Of a DNA stretch of 64,000 bases, positions 17,969 through 25,630 are shown piece after piece. Positions within the stretch are counted from its first letter, which is position 1. Every line of letters starts with the position of its first letter. The DNA is taken from contig NZ_QETH01000012.1 of NCBI RefSeq assembly GCF_003105115.1, positions 1 to 64,000 of the forward strand, read 5' to 3'. The stretch is from Flavobacterium sp. HTF (GTDB lineage Bacteria; Bacteroidota; Bacteroidia; Flavobacteriales; Flavobacteriaceae). The notes below the pieces were generated by a model that saw nothing but the letters and a program-made list of their open reading frames with translations, had not been told where the DNA came from and did not search any database. Made by a program: the position numbers and the translations under genes.

Positions 17969-19198
17969 TTACATCATATCAATATATCTGTCGTGGTATC
18001 CTAACAAGTATAAAACACCGTCGAGACCTAAACTTGAAATGGAAGTTGAGGCGCTTTCTTTTACTTTTTGTTTGGCGTGAAAAGCAATTCCCAAACCGGC
18101 TAAATTCAGCATTGGCAAATCGTTTGCTCCGTCACCAACTGCAATGGTTTGATTGATATGAATGCCTTCTTTTTCTGCAATGGCTTTTAGGTGTTCCGCT
18201 TTTTTTTGTCCGTCAACAATGTCACCTATATATTTACCCGTTAATTTACCGTCTATTATTTCTAACTTATTGGCATGAACATAATCTATACCCAGTTCTT
18301 TTTGCAGGTATTCTCCAAAATAGGTAAATCCTCCGGAAAGAATTGCAGTTTTATATCCATAATATTTCAGGGCTTTCATCAAACGATGTGCGCCTTTTGT
18401 TATCGGTAATTTCTCAGCAACTGATCTTAAAACATCTTCACTTAAACCTTCCAGCAAAGCCATACGCTGTTTGAAACTTTCGTTGAAATCAATTTCGCCG
18501 TTCATGGCCAGTTCTGTAATCGCTTTTACCTGATCACCTACTCCGTTAAGTTCTGCCAGCTCATCAATTACCTCTGCCTGAATTAATGTCGAATCCATAT
18601 CGAAACATACCAGACGTCTGTTTCTTCTGTAAATATTGTCTTCCTGAAACGAAATATCAACATCAAGAGTTCGTGAAATCTGCATAAAACTGGCCGTCAT
18701 GACAATTTTATTTACGATTTCTCCTGTCACAGACAATTGTATACAAGAGCGTGGATTATCTTCTTTTTCGATAATAGACGTTCTCCCTGTCAGCCTGATT
18801 ATAGAGTCGATATTCAGGTTTTGATCCGATAATATTTTAGTTACTGCTGCCAGTTGTGAAGCTGCCAGTTTTTCGCCCAGAATATTAATAATATAGCGTT
18901 GTTTTGATTGTGATTTAACCCATGATTCGTAATCGTCAATAGAAATTGGAATAAACTTAACTTTTACTTCCAATTCATATGCTTTAAACAATAAATCTTT
19001 TAAGACTGGTGCGGAAGATGAGCCTGTTTTGATTTCAAATAAAATACCTAAAGACAGTGTATCGTGAATATCGGCCTGGCCTATATCTAAAATAACGGCA
19101 TCATAGGTTGCCAAAACTGCTGTTAAACCTGCTGTAACTCCGGGTTTATCGTGACCTGAAACTTTTAATAAAATAATCTCTTTATCTTCTGTTGTCAT
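17969..19198 (-). CDS. serB: Phosphoserine phosphatase with two N-terminal ACT domains
   Basis: SerB removes phosphate from L-phosphoserine in the last step of serine synthesis. The 409-residue protein has two ACT regulatory domains (about residues 8-85 and 92-180), then a HAD phosphatase domain with motif I CFDMDSTLIQAEVIDE (nucleophile near residue 200), motif II ILSGGFTYFGEYL, the conserved lysine in DGQKKAEHLK, and motif IV VGDGANDLPML. The ACT domains suggest amino-acid feedback control, as in mycobacterial SerB2. It is transcribed alone; no serA or serC is nearby. Confidence 0.96.
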   Translation of the reverse strand: MTTEDKEIILLKVSGHDKPGVTAGLTAVLATYDAVILDIGQADIHDTLSLGILFEIKTGSSSAPVLKDLLFKAYELEVKVKFIPISIDDYESWVKSQSKQRYIINILGEKLAASQLAAVTKILSDQNLNIDSIIRLTGRTSIIEKEDNPRSCIQLSVTGEIVNKIVMTASFMQISRTLDVDISFQEDNIYRRNRRLVCFDMDSTLIQAEVIDELAELNGVGDQVKAITELAMNGEIDFNESFKQRMALLEGLSEDVLRSVAEKLPITKGAHRLMKALKYYGYKTAILSGGFTYFGEYLQKELGIDYVHANKLEIIDGKLTGKYIGDIVDGQKKAEHLKAIAEKEGIHINQTIAVGDGANDLPMLNLAGLGIAFHAKQKVKESASTSISSLGLDGVLYLLGYHDRYIDMM

Positions 19199-19277
19199 TT
19201 TTTCTTTATTGATTAAGAAGCGACAAAAATCGGTAATCTATTGATGATAAAAAAGAATAATCCTTGTTTTTTTAAAC

Positions 19278-19304
19278 ACAAAAAGCACATAAGAATGTGC
19301 TTTT
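19278..19304 (-). terminator. Terminator of the VOC/SRPBCC gene array
   Basis: AAAAAGCACA and TGTGCTTTTT form a 10-bp stem with a 6-nt loop, about 115 nt after the last stop codon of the minus-strand array and upstream of serB. It should separate the array from serB. Confidence 0.8.
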
Positions 19305-19367
19305 TGAAATAATTTAACAATTATGATTCAGTATTAGAATAACATAACTTTTGTTTTTCTTTTGACA

Positions 19368-19408
19368 CGAATTCCACAAATTACTGTGTGAAAATTTGTG
19401 AATTCATA
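19368..19408. repeat. Intergenic palindrome, CGAATTCCACAAATT type (family E)
   Basis: GAATTCCACAAATT and AATTTGTGAATTC are inverted arms (one base deleted) around ACTGTGTGAA. It lies just beyond the stop codon of the last VOC gene. The word set resembles a repeat that I recall between many flavobacterial genes. Confidence 0.55.
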
Positions 19409-19417
19409 ACAGGGAAA

Positions 19418-19855
19418 TTATTTAGCCGGGTTTTCATCAAAGTTGACCATCCAGCTTATCTCAAATTTATCCTGAAGCATTCCAAAGTAAGCACTCCAAA
19501 ATGTTTTCTCCATTGGCATATACACTTTTCCTCCTGCAGAAAGTCCGTTAAAAATCCTGTCTGCTTCCTCTTTACTTTCTACGTTTACAGAAATTTGAAA
19601 GTTGCTTCCAACAACTACATCTCCATATCTCGGGTGACTGTCACTTCCCATCAAAATTGTATTTCCAATTGGGAAAGAAACGTGCATAATTCTGTTTCCC
19701 TCTTCTTCAGAAAGTCCTTCACTACCACCATCCTCTGCCGGCGCCTCGTTAAATTTTCCGATATAGGAAAATTCTCCGCCAAAAACTGATTTATAAAATA
19801 GAAATGCCTCTTCGCAATTTCCGTTAAACATTAAATAAGTGTTAACTGTTGCCAT
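19418..19855 (-). CDS. PhnB-like VOC-fold protein
   Basis: A 145-residue protein of the vicinal oxygen chelate superfamily, PhnB-like branch: MATVNTYLMFNGNCEEAFLFYKSVFGG at the start, then MHVSFPIGNTILMGSD, and KTFWSAYFGMLQDKFEISWMVN at the end. PhnB-type proteins lack the usual full metal-ligand set of glyoxalase I, and their reaction is unknown. It is the last gene of the six-gene minus-strand array, 10 nt after the preceding SRPBCC gene. It is the most diverged of the three VOC genes and is not a recent copy of the other two. Confidence 0.9.
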   Translation of the reverse strand: MATVNTYLMFNGNCEEAFLFYKSVFGGEFSYIGKFNEAPAEDGGSEGLSEEEGNRIMHVSFPIGNTILMGSDSHPRYGDVVVGSNFQISVNVESKEEADRIFNGLSAGGKVYMPMEKTFWSAYFGMLQDKFEISWMVNFDENPAK

Positions 19856-19865
19856 ATTCTTTGTT

Positions 19866-20306
19866 TTATTTTTGTTCAGATAATTCTTTTACTGTTTCTA
19901 ATCCTTTTGGAAAAGCTTCTTTAAAATAATCGAGATATTTTTCGACTACATCAACCTGCGCAACCAAATTGGTAAATTCGTCATCGGCATTTAACCGGTA
20001 TGTTTCCATTGCGCCGCTCCATTTTTTGGTTTCTTCGTTAAGAGGCAGTTCTTTAAAGTCTTTTATTTCTCCTATATGCTTAAAAGCCATATATTGATTC
20101 GGAATCTTAGTTTCAATTATACTGTTCATTCCTTCTCCGCCGGGAGACATAAAATGTATTTTATCTCCTTCGTTCCAGTCACTGACTGCATACGAACCTT
20201 CACAAAAAGCTCCCGTCCATTTTTTATATGTATCATCATTCCATAAAACAGACCATACTTTTTCTACCGGAGCCTTAATCCTGATTGTAAATTCTAGTGT
20301 TTCCAT
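19866..20306 (-). CDS. SRPBCC/AHSA1-domain protein 3
   Basis: A 146-residue START-like (SRPBCC) fold protein of the AHSA1/activator-of-Hsp90 type, a hydrophobic-ligand-binding fold found in many small bacterial proteins without known reaction. The start segment METLEFTIRIKAPVEKVWSVLWNDDTYKKWTGAF is diagnostic. ATG 20306 is chosen because it begins one base after the stop of the upstream VOC gene and opens exactly at the domain. The longer frame back to 20429 would overlap that gene for over 100 bases. It is tightly coupled to VOC2. Confidence 0.88.
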   Translation of the reverse strand: METLEFTIRIKAPVEKVWSVLWNDDTYKKWTGAFCEGSYAVSDWNEGDKIHFMSPGGEGMNSIIETKIPNQYMAFKHIGEIKDFKELPLNEETKKWSGAMETYRLNADDEFTNLVAQVDVVEKYLDYFKEAFPKGLETVKELSEQK

Positions 20307-20307
20307 A

Positions 20308-20718
20308 TTAATGTGGGATTTTACTAAGATCCATGTACAAAACATTCCAGCGATGCCCGTCAAGATCGGCAAAAGCAGCTCCATACATCCAGCCCTGACT
20401 TTCGGCAGGAGGAGCAAAAACATTTCCACCGGCAGCTTTTACTTTTTCAATCAGTTCGTCGACTTCTTCTCTGCTTTCAGCATCAATCGAAATCAAAATT
20501 TCTGAACCTGATTGCGTATCGGTAATTTTGTTTTGGGAAAAACTTTCAAACAAAGTTTCTTCAAACAACATTACTACAAAGTGTCCGTCACCCACCAGCA
20601 TACAAGTAGAAGTTGGTGTATCGTGTTGCTGATTAAAAGAAAAACCAATTTTCCAGAAAAAGTCTTTTGCTTTTGCTACATTTTTTACAGGCAAATTCAA
20701 CCAAATTTGTTTTGTCAT
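20308..20718 (-). CDS. VOC-family protein 2 (glyoxalase/bleomycin-resistance fold)
   Basis: A 136-residue VOC protein: MTKQIWLNLPVKNVAKAKDFFWKIGFSFNQ, a middle strand MLVGDGHFVVMLFEE, and the C-terminal GWMYGAAFADLDGHRWNVLYMD. The last segment is the part of this fold that usually supplies a metal ligand (Asp/Glu-Gly-His region). The plain family annotation is glyoxalase-like; its substrate is unknown. It shares length and layout with VOC1 (21584-21991), including the ending D.S.IP, so the two are paralogs. It ends one base before SRPBCC3 begins. Confidence 0.9.
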   Translation of the reverse strand: MTKQIWLNLPVKNVAKAKDFFWKIGFSFNQQHDTPTSTCMLVGDGHFVVMLFEETLFESFSQNKITDTQSGSEILISIDAESREEVDELIEKVKAAGGNVFAPPAESQGWMYGAAFADLDGHRWNVLYMDLSKIPH

Positions 20719-20729
20719 AGTTTCTTTTT

Positions 20730-21137
20730 TTAAGTTATACTTTCTACATATTTTTTAAAATTATCCAAAATAGCCTGCCAGCCGCCACGCTGCATTTCTT
20801 CCGGATTTTGTGTTTCGGGGTCAAAGCTTTCTGTAATTTCTACTCCGTTTGGAGTTTCTTTAAAAGTAATTTCTGCTTTTCTGCCATCACCCATTACATA
20901 TTTTATAGCTTCATTTTGTTTCACCACAGTATATTCTCCCCAAAAATCAAAACTCATACTGCCGTCTTTTGCCGCCATAGTTGTTGAGAATTTTCCGCCT
21001 GCTCTTAAGTCATTTTCTGCATGAGGCGCATGCCAGTCCGGCGATGCAAAAGCCCAGTTTTTTATATGCGCAGGTTCGTTCCAAAATTCCCAGACTTTGT
21101 CTATTGGTGCATTAATCGTGGTTTGTACTGTTATCAT
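20730..21137 (-). CDS. SRPBCC/AHSA1-domain protein 2
   Basis: A 135-residue protein with the AHSA1 start ITVQTTINAPIDKVWEFWNEPAHIKNWAFASPDWHAPHAENDLRAGG and the C-terminal GVEITESFDPETQNPEEMQRGGWQAILDNFKKYVE. It is closely similar to SRPBCC1 directly upstream (same ending QAVIDNFKRYAE), so it looks like a tandem duplicate. No enzymatic residues can be assigned. The gap to VOC2 downstream is 11 nt. Confidence 0.9.
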   Translation of the reverse strand: MITVQTTINAPIDKVWEFWNEPAHIKNWAFASPDWHAPHAENDLRAGGKFSTTMAAKDGSMSFDFWGEYTVVKQNEAIKYVMGDGRKAEITFKETPNGVEITESFDPETQNPEEMQRGGWQAILDNFKKYVESIT

Positions 21138-21177
21138 TGTTACAATAAAATTAAAATTGATTTTGTTTTACTTTATC

Positions 21178-21582
21178 CTAAAAATTTTCGGCGTAACGTT
21201 TAAAATTATCTATAACTGCCTGGCACCATTCTTTCTGCATACTTTCAGAATCTTGTTTCTGAGGTTCAAACGCTTCTGTAAGTATTACTACATTACCGTT
21301 TTCTTCAAAATGGATTCTTGCCGTTCTGTTATCTTCCAGCTTATATTCTATTAATTGATTTTTCTGCACTTTGGTATATATGCCTTCAAAATCAAAACCT
21401 GAGCTCTGATCTTTAGACATCATTGTAAATTTGAATTTGCCATCAATTCTCAGATCGTTCTTTGCATGTGATGTTTGCCAGTCTTCACCCGGGGTATTCC
21501 ATTTTACAATATGTTCTGGCAAAGTCCATAATTCCCAAACTTTTTCTATTGACGTGTTAATTTTAGTTTGTACTGAAATCAT
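21178..21582 (-). CDS. SRPBCC/AHSA1-domain protein 1
   Basis: A 134-residue AHSA1-like protein starting MISVQTKINTSIEKVWELWTLPEHIVKWNTPGEDWQ. ATG 21582 is preferred over the upstream ATG at 21609 because it begins one base after the VOC1 stop codon and lines up with SRPBCC2. The body has the DLRIDGKFKFTMMSKDQSSGFDF strand pair and an EAFEPQ..D.ESMQKEWCQAV ending like its neighbour. Paired with VOC1 in the same way as SRPBCC3 with VOC2. Confidence 0.88.
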   Translation of the reverse strand: MISVQTKINTSIEKVWELWTLPEHIVKWNTPGEDWQTSHAKNDLRIDGKFKFTMMSKDQSSGFDFEGIYTKVQKNQLIEYKLEDNRTARIHFEENGNVVILTEAFEPQKQDSESMQKEWCQAVIDNFKRYAENF

Positions 21583-21583
21583 C

Positions 21584-21991
21584 TTACATATTTGGTATCT
21601 GGCTTTCATCCATGCAAAAGATTTCCCAATGATGCCCCTCTAAATCAAGAAAAGTTCTCTGGTACATCCATCCATAATCTTTTGCTTCTCTATAATTGGT
21701 TCCGCCTGCCTTAACTGCCTTTTCAATCATTTCATCTACCTGTTGTCGTGTTTCCACAGAAATAGAAATAAGAACTTCGCTGGTTGTAGCGCTATCGCAA
21801 ATTTGCTTATCTGTAAATGTTTGGTAAAATTCTTCAACCAAAAGCATGACGTTAATATTTTCGCCAATGATCAGACAAGTTCCTTTGTCATTAGTAAATT
21901 TTTGATTAAATGAAAAACCCAGCTCAGTAAAAAAAGTAATCGAACGTTTTAAATCTTTTACGGCAAGATTTAAGAAAATTTTTGTTTTCAT
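21584..21991 (-). CDS. VOC-family protein 1 (first gene of the array)
   Basis: A 135-residue VOC protein: MKTKIFLNLAVKDLKRSITFFTELGFSFNQ, ICLIIGENINVMLLVEEF-type middle, and GWMYQRTFLDLEGHHWEIFCMDESQIP at the end. It is the promoter-proximal gene of the minus-strand array, with a TACATTTG -7 box 28 nt before its ATG, and is divergent from the GlxA-like regulator gene. The family includes dioxygenases, glyoxalases and resistance proteins, and the substrate cannot be told. Confidence 0.9.
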   Translation of the reverse strand: MKTKIFLNLAVKDLKRSITFFTELGFSFNQKFTNDKGTCLIIGENINVMLLVEEFYQTFTDKQICDSATTSEVLISISVETRQQVDEMIEKAVKAGGTNYREAKDYGWMYQRTFLDLEGHHWEIFCMDESQIPNM

Positions 21992-22018
21992 ATTTATAAA
22001 ATTACAAATTATTTAAAA

Positions 22019-22026
22019 CAAATGTA
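22019..22026 (-). promoter_or_regulatory. -7 box (TACATTTG) of the VOC/SRPBCC array
   Basis: On the minus strand TACATTTG matches TAnnTTTG. A TTG lies 25 nt further upstream (22054-22052), somewhat too far. The opposite-strand box of the regulator gene lies at 22092, so the two promoters share a 141-nt intergenic region. Confidence 0.5.
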
Positions 22027-22091
22027 AAATTTTAAACAATCCATAATAATACAATAAAAGTCATTTTTAGGGTCATTTAAGACAAATTATA

Positions 22092-22099
22092 TATTTTTG
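22092..22099 (+). promoter_or_regulatory. -7 box (TATTTTTG) of the GlxA-like regulator gene
   Basis: TATTTTTG matches TAnnTTTG, 32 nt before the ATG at 22132. It faces the array promoter. Confidence 0.55.
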
Positions 22100-22131
22100 T
22101 AAGAAGTAACTTTTTTGAAAAAGCAAAAATC

Positions 22132-23097
22132 ATGAGCAAGAAAACAGGTTTAATCGTACCACACGATTATAAATTATTGAGCATAGCAGCTATTTTAGAA
22201 GTTTTTGAAACGGCTAATAAACTATATAAAGGAGACGAAAAACCTTTTGATATTATGATTTTTCAGTCTTCAGAACAGATTAGCGAGAAAGAATTATTTG
22301 GCTATGAAGTTAAGTCCATAGAAAAATCTGAAGAAATTTTAGATCTTATTCTGATTCCAGCTTTTACAACAGATAATATGAGCGAGATGATTGCCAAGAA
22401 TAAAAAGTTTATTCCGTGGCTTCAGGAACATCATAAGTCAGGAGCCGAACTGGCGAGTTTTTGCACTGGTGCTTTTTTATTTGCTGCTTCCGGTTTATTA
22501 AATGAAAAACTGGCCACAACCCATGTTGATGCCTGCAGTGCTTTTACAAAAGCTTTTCCTCTGGTAAAATTAAAATCAGAAGAAACCTTAACGGCAGATG
22601 GCAGTTTGTATACAAGTGGCGGGTCAACATCGACTTTTCATTTACTGATTCTTTTGGTTCAGAAATATTGCGGAAACGAAATTGCCGTTCAGATTGCCAA
22701 GATTTTCTCGATTGATTTAAACAGATACAAACAAAGTTATTTCAGCACTTTCAGACCGAATCATTTACACAATGATACTTTGGTTGCTATGTTGCAGCAG
22801 AAAATAGAAAATCATTACAGCACAATAGAAAAACTGGAAGAAATCACCAAAGATATTCCGACGAGTGCACGAAACATGACACGTCGTTTTAAACAAGTTA
22901 CAGGGATTCCACCAATTGAATATCTACAGAATATCAGGGTTGAAAGCTCAAAAAAGTATCTGGAACAAACCCAGCTTTCTATCTCTGAAATTATCGAAAA
23001 AACAGGTTATAACGATCCCAAAGCGTTTAGAAAAGTATTTTATAAAATGGTCGGAATGAAGCCTATTGAATATAGGGAGAAGTTCAGAGTGCAGTAA
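22132..23097 (+). CDS. GlxA-family regulator: DJ-1/PfpI-like domain plus AraC helix-turn-helix
   Basis: A 321-residue transcription regulator. Residues 1-185 form a class I glutamine amidotransferase/DJ-1-like domain (IGLIVPHDYKLLSIAAILEVFETA-type start, then GAELASFCTGAFLFAASGLLN with the nucleophile-elbow Cys, and TADGSLYTSGGSTSTFHLL). Residues about 215-318 form an AraC DNA-binding domain with two helix-turn-helix units (IPTSARNMTRRFKQVTGIPPIEYLQNIRVE and SISEIIEKTGYNDPKAFRKVFYKMVGMKPIEYR). The divergent position suggests it controls the VOC/SRPBCC array. The Cys may be a ligand- or redox-sensing site, which is inference. Confidence 0.92.
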   Translation: MSKKTGLIVPHDYKLLSIAAILEVFETANKLYKGDEKPFDIMIFQSSEQISEKELFGYEVKSIEKSEEILDLILIPAFTTDNMSEMIAKNKKFIPWLQEHHKSGAELASFCTGAFLFAASGLLNEKLATTHVDACSAFTKAFPLVKLKSEETLTADGSLYTSGGSTSTFHLLILLVQKYCGNEIAVQIAKIFSIDLNRYKQSYFSTFRPNHLHNDTLVAMLQQKIENHYSTIEKLEEITKDIPTSARNMTRRFKQVTGIPPIEYLQNIRVESSKKYLEQTQLSISEIIEKTGYNDPKAFRKVFYKMVGMKPIEYREKFRVQ

Positions 23098-23125
23098 TTT
23101 TTATCAGAAGCAGAAAAAATTTGTT

Positions 23126-23220
23126 TTAATAAGAACCACCCGTCCTGCTCTACACTATATCTTTTGTTGTCTCCCGAGGCTTCGGGACCACAACAAAAGG
23201 ATGCCGTTCCGATCAGGGCT
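23126..23220 (-). ncRNA. Flavo-1-like structured RNA element, copy 2
   Basis: On the minus strand it reads AGCCCTGATCGGAACGGCATCC, then the stem TTTTGTTGT / ACAACAAAA capped by the inner hairpin CCCGAAGCCTCGGG, then GATATAGTGTAGAGCAGGACGGG and a T run. It shares the ATCC-stem-GAT arrangement with 17691-17777, but the stem bases differ and still pair. It lies between convergent genes, downstream of the clpX terminator. The Flavo-1 name is from memory. Confidence 0.55.
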
Positions 23221-23250
23221 AAAAAGAAAATTTCATTTTTACAACTCCAT

Positions 23251-23286
23251 AAAAAAACCTGTCCAACTAAATGAACAGGTTTTTAA
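23251..23286. terminator. Terminator of clpX
   Basis: AAAACCTGT and ACAGGTTTT form a 9-bp stem around a 12-nt loop with A and T tracts on both sides, 23 nt after the clpX stop codon on the minus strand. Confidence 0.85.
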
Positions 23287-23308
23287 TTATTTTGAAAAGA
23301 TTACTTAA

Positions 23309-24541
23309 TTAAGAAGCAATCTCCATTCTCTTCAATAAATTTTTATTTAAAGTATGTTCTGCATAATCTCTGTCGATTGTCAAAACTTTATCGTCTGAAC
23401 TTGGCAATTCATACATTGCGTCAGTTAAGATTGCTTCGCATAAAGAACGTAATCCACGAGCTCCTAATTTGTATTCTAATGCTTTATCTACAATAAAATC
23501 CAAAGCTTCATCAGTAATACTGAATTCTACTTCATCCATCAAAAATAACTTTTGATATTGTTTGATTAAAGCATTTTTTGGCTGAGTCAAAATGGCACGC
23601 AATGTTTCTCTGTCTAAAGGATCCATGTGTGTTAAAACCGGAAGACGGCCAATAATTTCAGGAATTAATCCAAAATCTTTGATGTCTTTTGGAATAATAT
23701 ATTGCAATAAATTGTCTTTATCAATATTATCTACATTTTTTGAAGTAGAATATCCAACTGCCTGACGGTTTAAACGTTTAGAAATAATACGTTCTACTCC
23801 ATCAAAAGCACCTCCTGCAATAAACAGGATGTTTTGGGTATTTACCTCAACAAATTTCTGATCGGGATGTTTACGTCCTCCTTTTGGCGGTACGTTTACA
23901 ACTGTTCCTTCTAACAATTTTAATAATGCCTGTTGTACACCTTCACCCGAAACGTCACGCGTTATTGACGGATTATCGCTCTTGCGGGCGATTTTATCAA
24001 TTTCGTCAATAAATACAATTCCTCTTTCGGCTTTGGTTACATCATAATCTGCAGCCTGTAATAAACGTGTCAGAATACTTTCAACGTCTTCACCTACATA
24101 ACCTGCTTCTGTTAAAACTGTTGCATCAACAATAGCCAAAGGAACGTCTAACATTTTTGCGATAGTTTTTGCTACCAATGTTTTTCCTGTTCCGGTCTGG
24201 CCAACCATAATGATATTACTTTTTTCAATCTCCACTTCATCGTCCAGTTGCTGTTGCATTAAACGTTTGTAGTGATTGTAAACCGCAACCGACATTACTT
24301 TTTTTGTCTGGTCCTGTCCAATAACATATTGATCTAAGAAAGCTCTGATTTCTTTTGGTTTCTTTAAAATTAAGTCCCCAACTAATTTTGTGCTTCCACT
24401 TGATTTTAATTCTTCTAATACAATTCCGTGTGCCTGTTCAATACATTTATCACAAATATGTGCATTGATACCTGCAATTAATAAATTAGTTTCTGGCTTC
24501 TTTCTTCCACAAAACGAACATTCTAATACTACTTTTGCCAT
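23309..24541 (-). CDS. clpX: ATP-dependent Clp protease ATP-binding subunit ClpX
   Basis: ClpX is the hexameric AAA+ unfoldase that feeds substrates to ClpP. The 410-residue protein has the N-terminal zinc-binding domain with Cys8, Cys11, Cys30 and Cys33 ([10 protein letters not shown] and CDKC), Walker A GQTGTGKT (114-121), Walker [10 protein letters not shown] (about 174-182), sensor and pore-loop segments, and the C-terminal AAA+ small domain. The ClpP-contact loop reads VGY where E. coli has IGF. It follows clpP on the same strand with 176 nt between, and a TATCTTTG -7 box lies 23 nt before its start, so it may have its own promoter. Confidence 0.98.
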   Translation of the reverse strand: MAKVVLECSFCGRKKPETNLLIAGINAHICDKCIEQAHGIVLEELKSSGSTKLVGDLILKKPKEIRAFLDQYVIGQDQTKKVMSVAVYNHYKRLMQQQLDDEVEIEKSNIIMVGQTGTGKTLVAKTIAKMLDVPLAIVDATVLTEAGYVGEDVESILTRLLQAADYDVTKAERGIVFIDEIDKIARKSDNPSITRDVSGEGVQQALLKLLEGTVVNVPPKGGRKHPDQKFVEVNTQNILFIAGGAFDGVERIISKRLNRQAVGYSTSKNVDNIDKDNLLQYIIPKDIKDFGLIPEIIGRLPVLTHMDPLDRETLRAILTQPKNALIKQYQKLFLMDEVEFSITDEALDFIVDKALEYKLGARGLRSLCEAILTDAMYELPSSDDKVLTIDRDYAEHTLNKNLLKRMEIAS

Positions 24542-24547
24542 TCCTTA

Positions 24548-24706
24548 TTTAGTTGCTAAGTTGCAAAGATACTAAGTTTCTGAGATTTTATGATTTAAAG
24601 CTCAAAAACTTAGCACCCCATTAACTTTAATATTTTTTGTTTCAGGTTTAAAATGTTTCAGGTTTCAGGTTAACGATTGCAACCTGAAACCTGAAACCTA
24701 AAACTT
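24548..24706. repeat. Two intergenic palindromes between clpP and clpX (family C copy 1 and a TAAGTT type)
   Basis: The part near clpX (24548-24617) contains GCTAAGTTGCAAAGATACTAAG with a loosely inverted CTCAAAAACTTAGCA. It includes the possible clpX -7 box TATCTTTG (24571-24564). The second part (24648-24706) has arms GTTTCAGGTTTCAGGTT and AACCTGAAACCTGAAACC around a 9-base loop, a long near-perfect hairpin built of tandem CAGGTTT words. A related copy lies at 25489-25573. Confidence 0.75.
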
Positions 24707-24717
24707 TAGACTAATTT

Positions 24718-25392
24718 TTAGCTTCTTTTTAAAACTTCATCAATCATTCCGTATTCTTTAGCCTCGTCAGCTTTCATCCAGTAATCACGCTCACTGTCTT
24801 TGTGTACTCTTTCAAAAGTTTGTCCTGAGTGCTGAGAGATAATATTGTATAATTCATCTTTCAGTTTCAACATTTCGCGTAAGTTGATTTCCATATCTGT
24901 AGCAACACCTTGTGCTCCTCCCGATGGCTGGTGAATCATTACTCTTGAATGTGGCAATGCTGAACGTTTTCCTGCAGCTCCGGCACATAATAAAACGGCT
25001 CCCATAGAAGCTGCCATACCTGTACAGATTGTTGCTACATCCGGTTTAATGTATTGCATTGTATCATAAATCCCCAAACCAGCGTAAACGCTTCCTCCAG
25101 GAGAATTTAGATAAATTTGAATGTCTTTTGAAGCGTCAGCACTTTCTAAAAATAATAATTGCGCCTGAACGATATTTGCGATTTGATCATCAATACCTGT
25201 TCCTAAAAAGATAATCCTGTCCATCATTAATCTTGAGAAAACATCTAACTGAGAAACATTCAGCTGACGTTCTTCTATAATATATGGAGTCATGTTAGTT
25301 GGGTTCATCGCTGCTACGATTTTGTCATAGTACATTGCGTTTACTCCCTGGTGCTTTGTAGCAAATTTTTTGAATTCTTTACCGTAGTTCAT
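24718..25392 (-). CDS. clpP: ATP-dependent Clp protease proteolytic subunit ClpP
   Basis: ClpP is the tetradecameric serine protease chamber that works with ClpX. The 224-residue protein has the catalytic triad in standard context: Ser129 in GMAASMGAV, His154 in RVMIHQPSGGAQG and Asp203 in ERDYWMKADEAKEYGMID. The N-terminal 30 residues are the propeptide region. It lies between tig and clpX on the minus strand, the order usual in many bacteria (tig-clpP-clpX). Intergenic palindromes on both sides suggest separate 3' ends rather than one tight operon. Confidence 0.98.
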   Translation of the reverse strand: MNYGKEFKKFATKHQGVNAMYYDKIVAAMNPTNMTPYIIEERQLNVSQLDVFSRLMMDRIIFLGTGIDDQIANIVQAQLLFLESADASKDIQIYLNSPGGSVYAGLGIYDTMQYIKPDVATICTGMAASMGAVLLCAGAAGKRSALPHSRVMIHQPSGGAQGVATDMEINLREMLKLKDELYNIISQHSGQTFERVHKDSERDYWMKADEAKEYGMIDEVLKRS

Positions 25393-25488
25393 ATTTAAGT
25401 GTTCTAAGTTTTACGTTTATCTTTATATTCTTCCATCAAAGGTTATACCTATTTCAAAAGGATGTCAATTTGTCTTCTTTTATTTTGT

Positions 25489-25573
25489 TTCAGGTTTGTT
25501 TTTGTTTCAGGTTTCAAGTTGTATGCTTGATGTGTAGTTAACTTGAAACTAAACAACATGAAACCTGAAACAA
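25489..25573. repeat. Intergenic palindrome between tig and clpP (family C copy 2)
   Basis: GTTTCAGGTTTCAAGTT pairs with AACTTGAAAC...GAAACCTGAAAC, with a direct second GTTTCAGGTTTG copy on the left side. It shares the CAGGTTTC word with the clpP-clpX palindrome and sits between the tig terminator and clpP. Confidence 0.75.
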
Positions 25574-25574
25574 A

Positions 25575-25609
25575 AGAAAAAGCGTCAAAAGAAAAAATCT
25601 CTTGACGCT
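25575..25609 (-). terminator. Terminator of tig
   Basis: On the minus strand AGCGTCAA and TTGACGCT form an 8-bp stem around a 13-nt loop, then TTTTTC. It lies about 22 nt after the tig stop codon. Confidence 0.82.
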
Positions 25610-25630
25610 CAAATATAATTATTTTAGAAA

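Noticed and set aside
19388..19789. 133-codon plus-strand ORF opposite the last VOC gene
   Set aside because: Antisense shadow of a recognisable PhnB-like gene, with no domain of its own.
20307..20429. Longer start of SRPBCC3
   Set aside because: It would overlap the end of VOC2 by more than 100 bases, while the internal ATG 20306 begins exactly at the domain.
24648..25573. Short CRISPR-like array around clpP
   Set aside because: The CAGGTTT words are arranged as inverted arms without regularly spaced repeats and unique spacers, and no cas gene is present.
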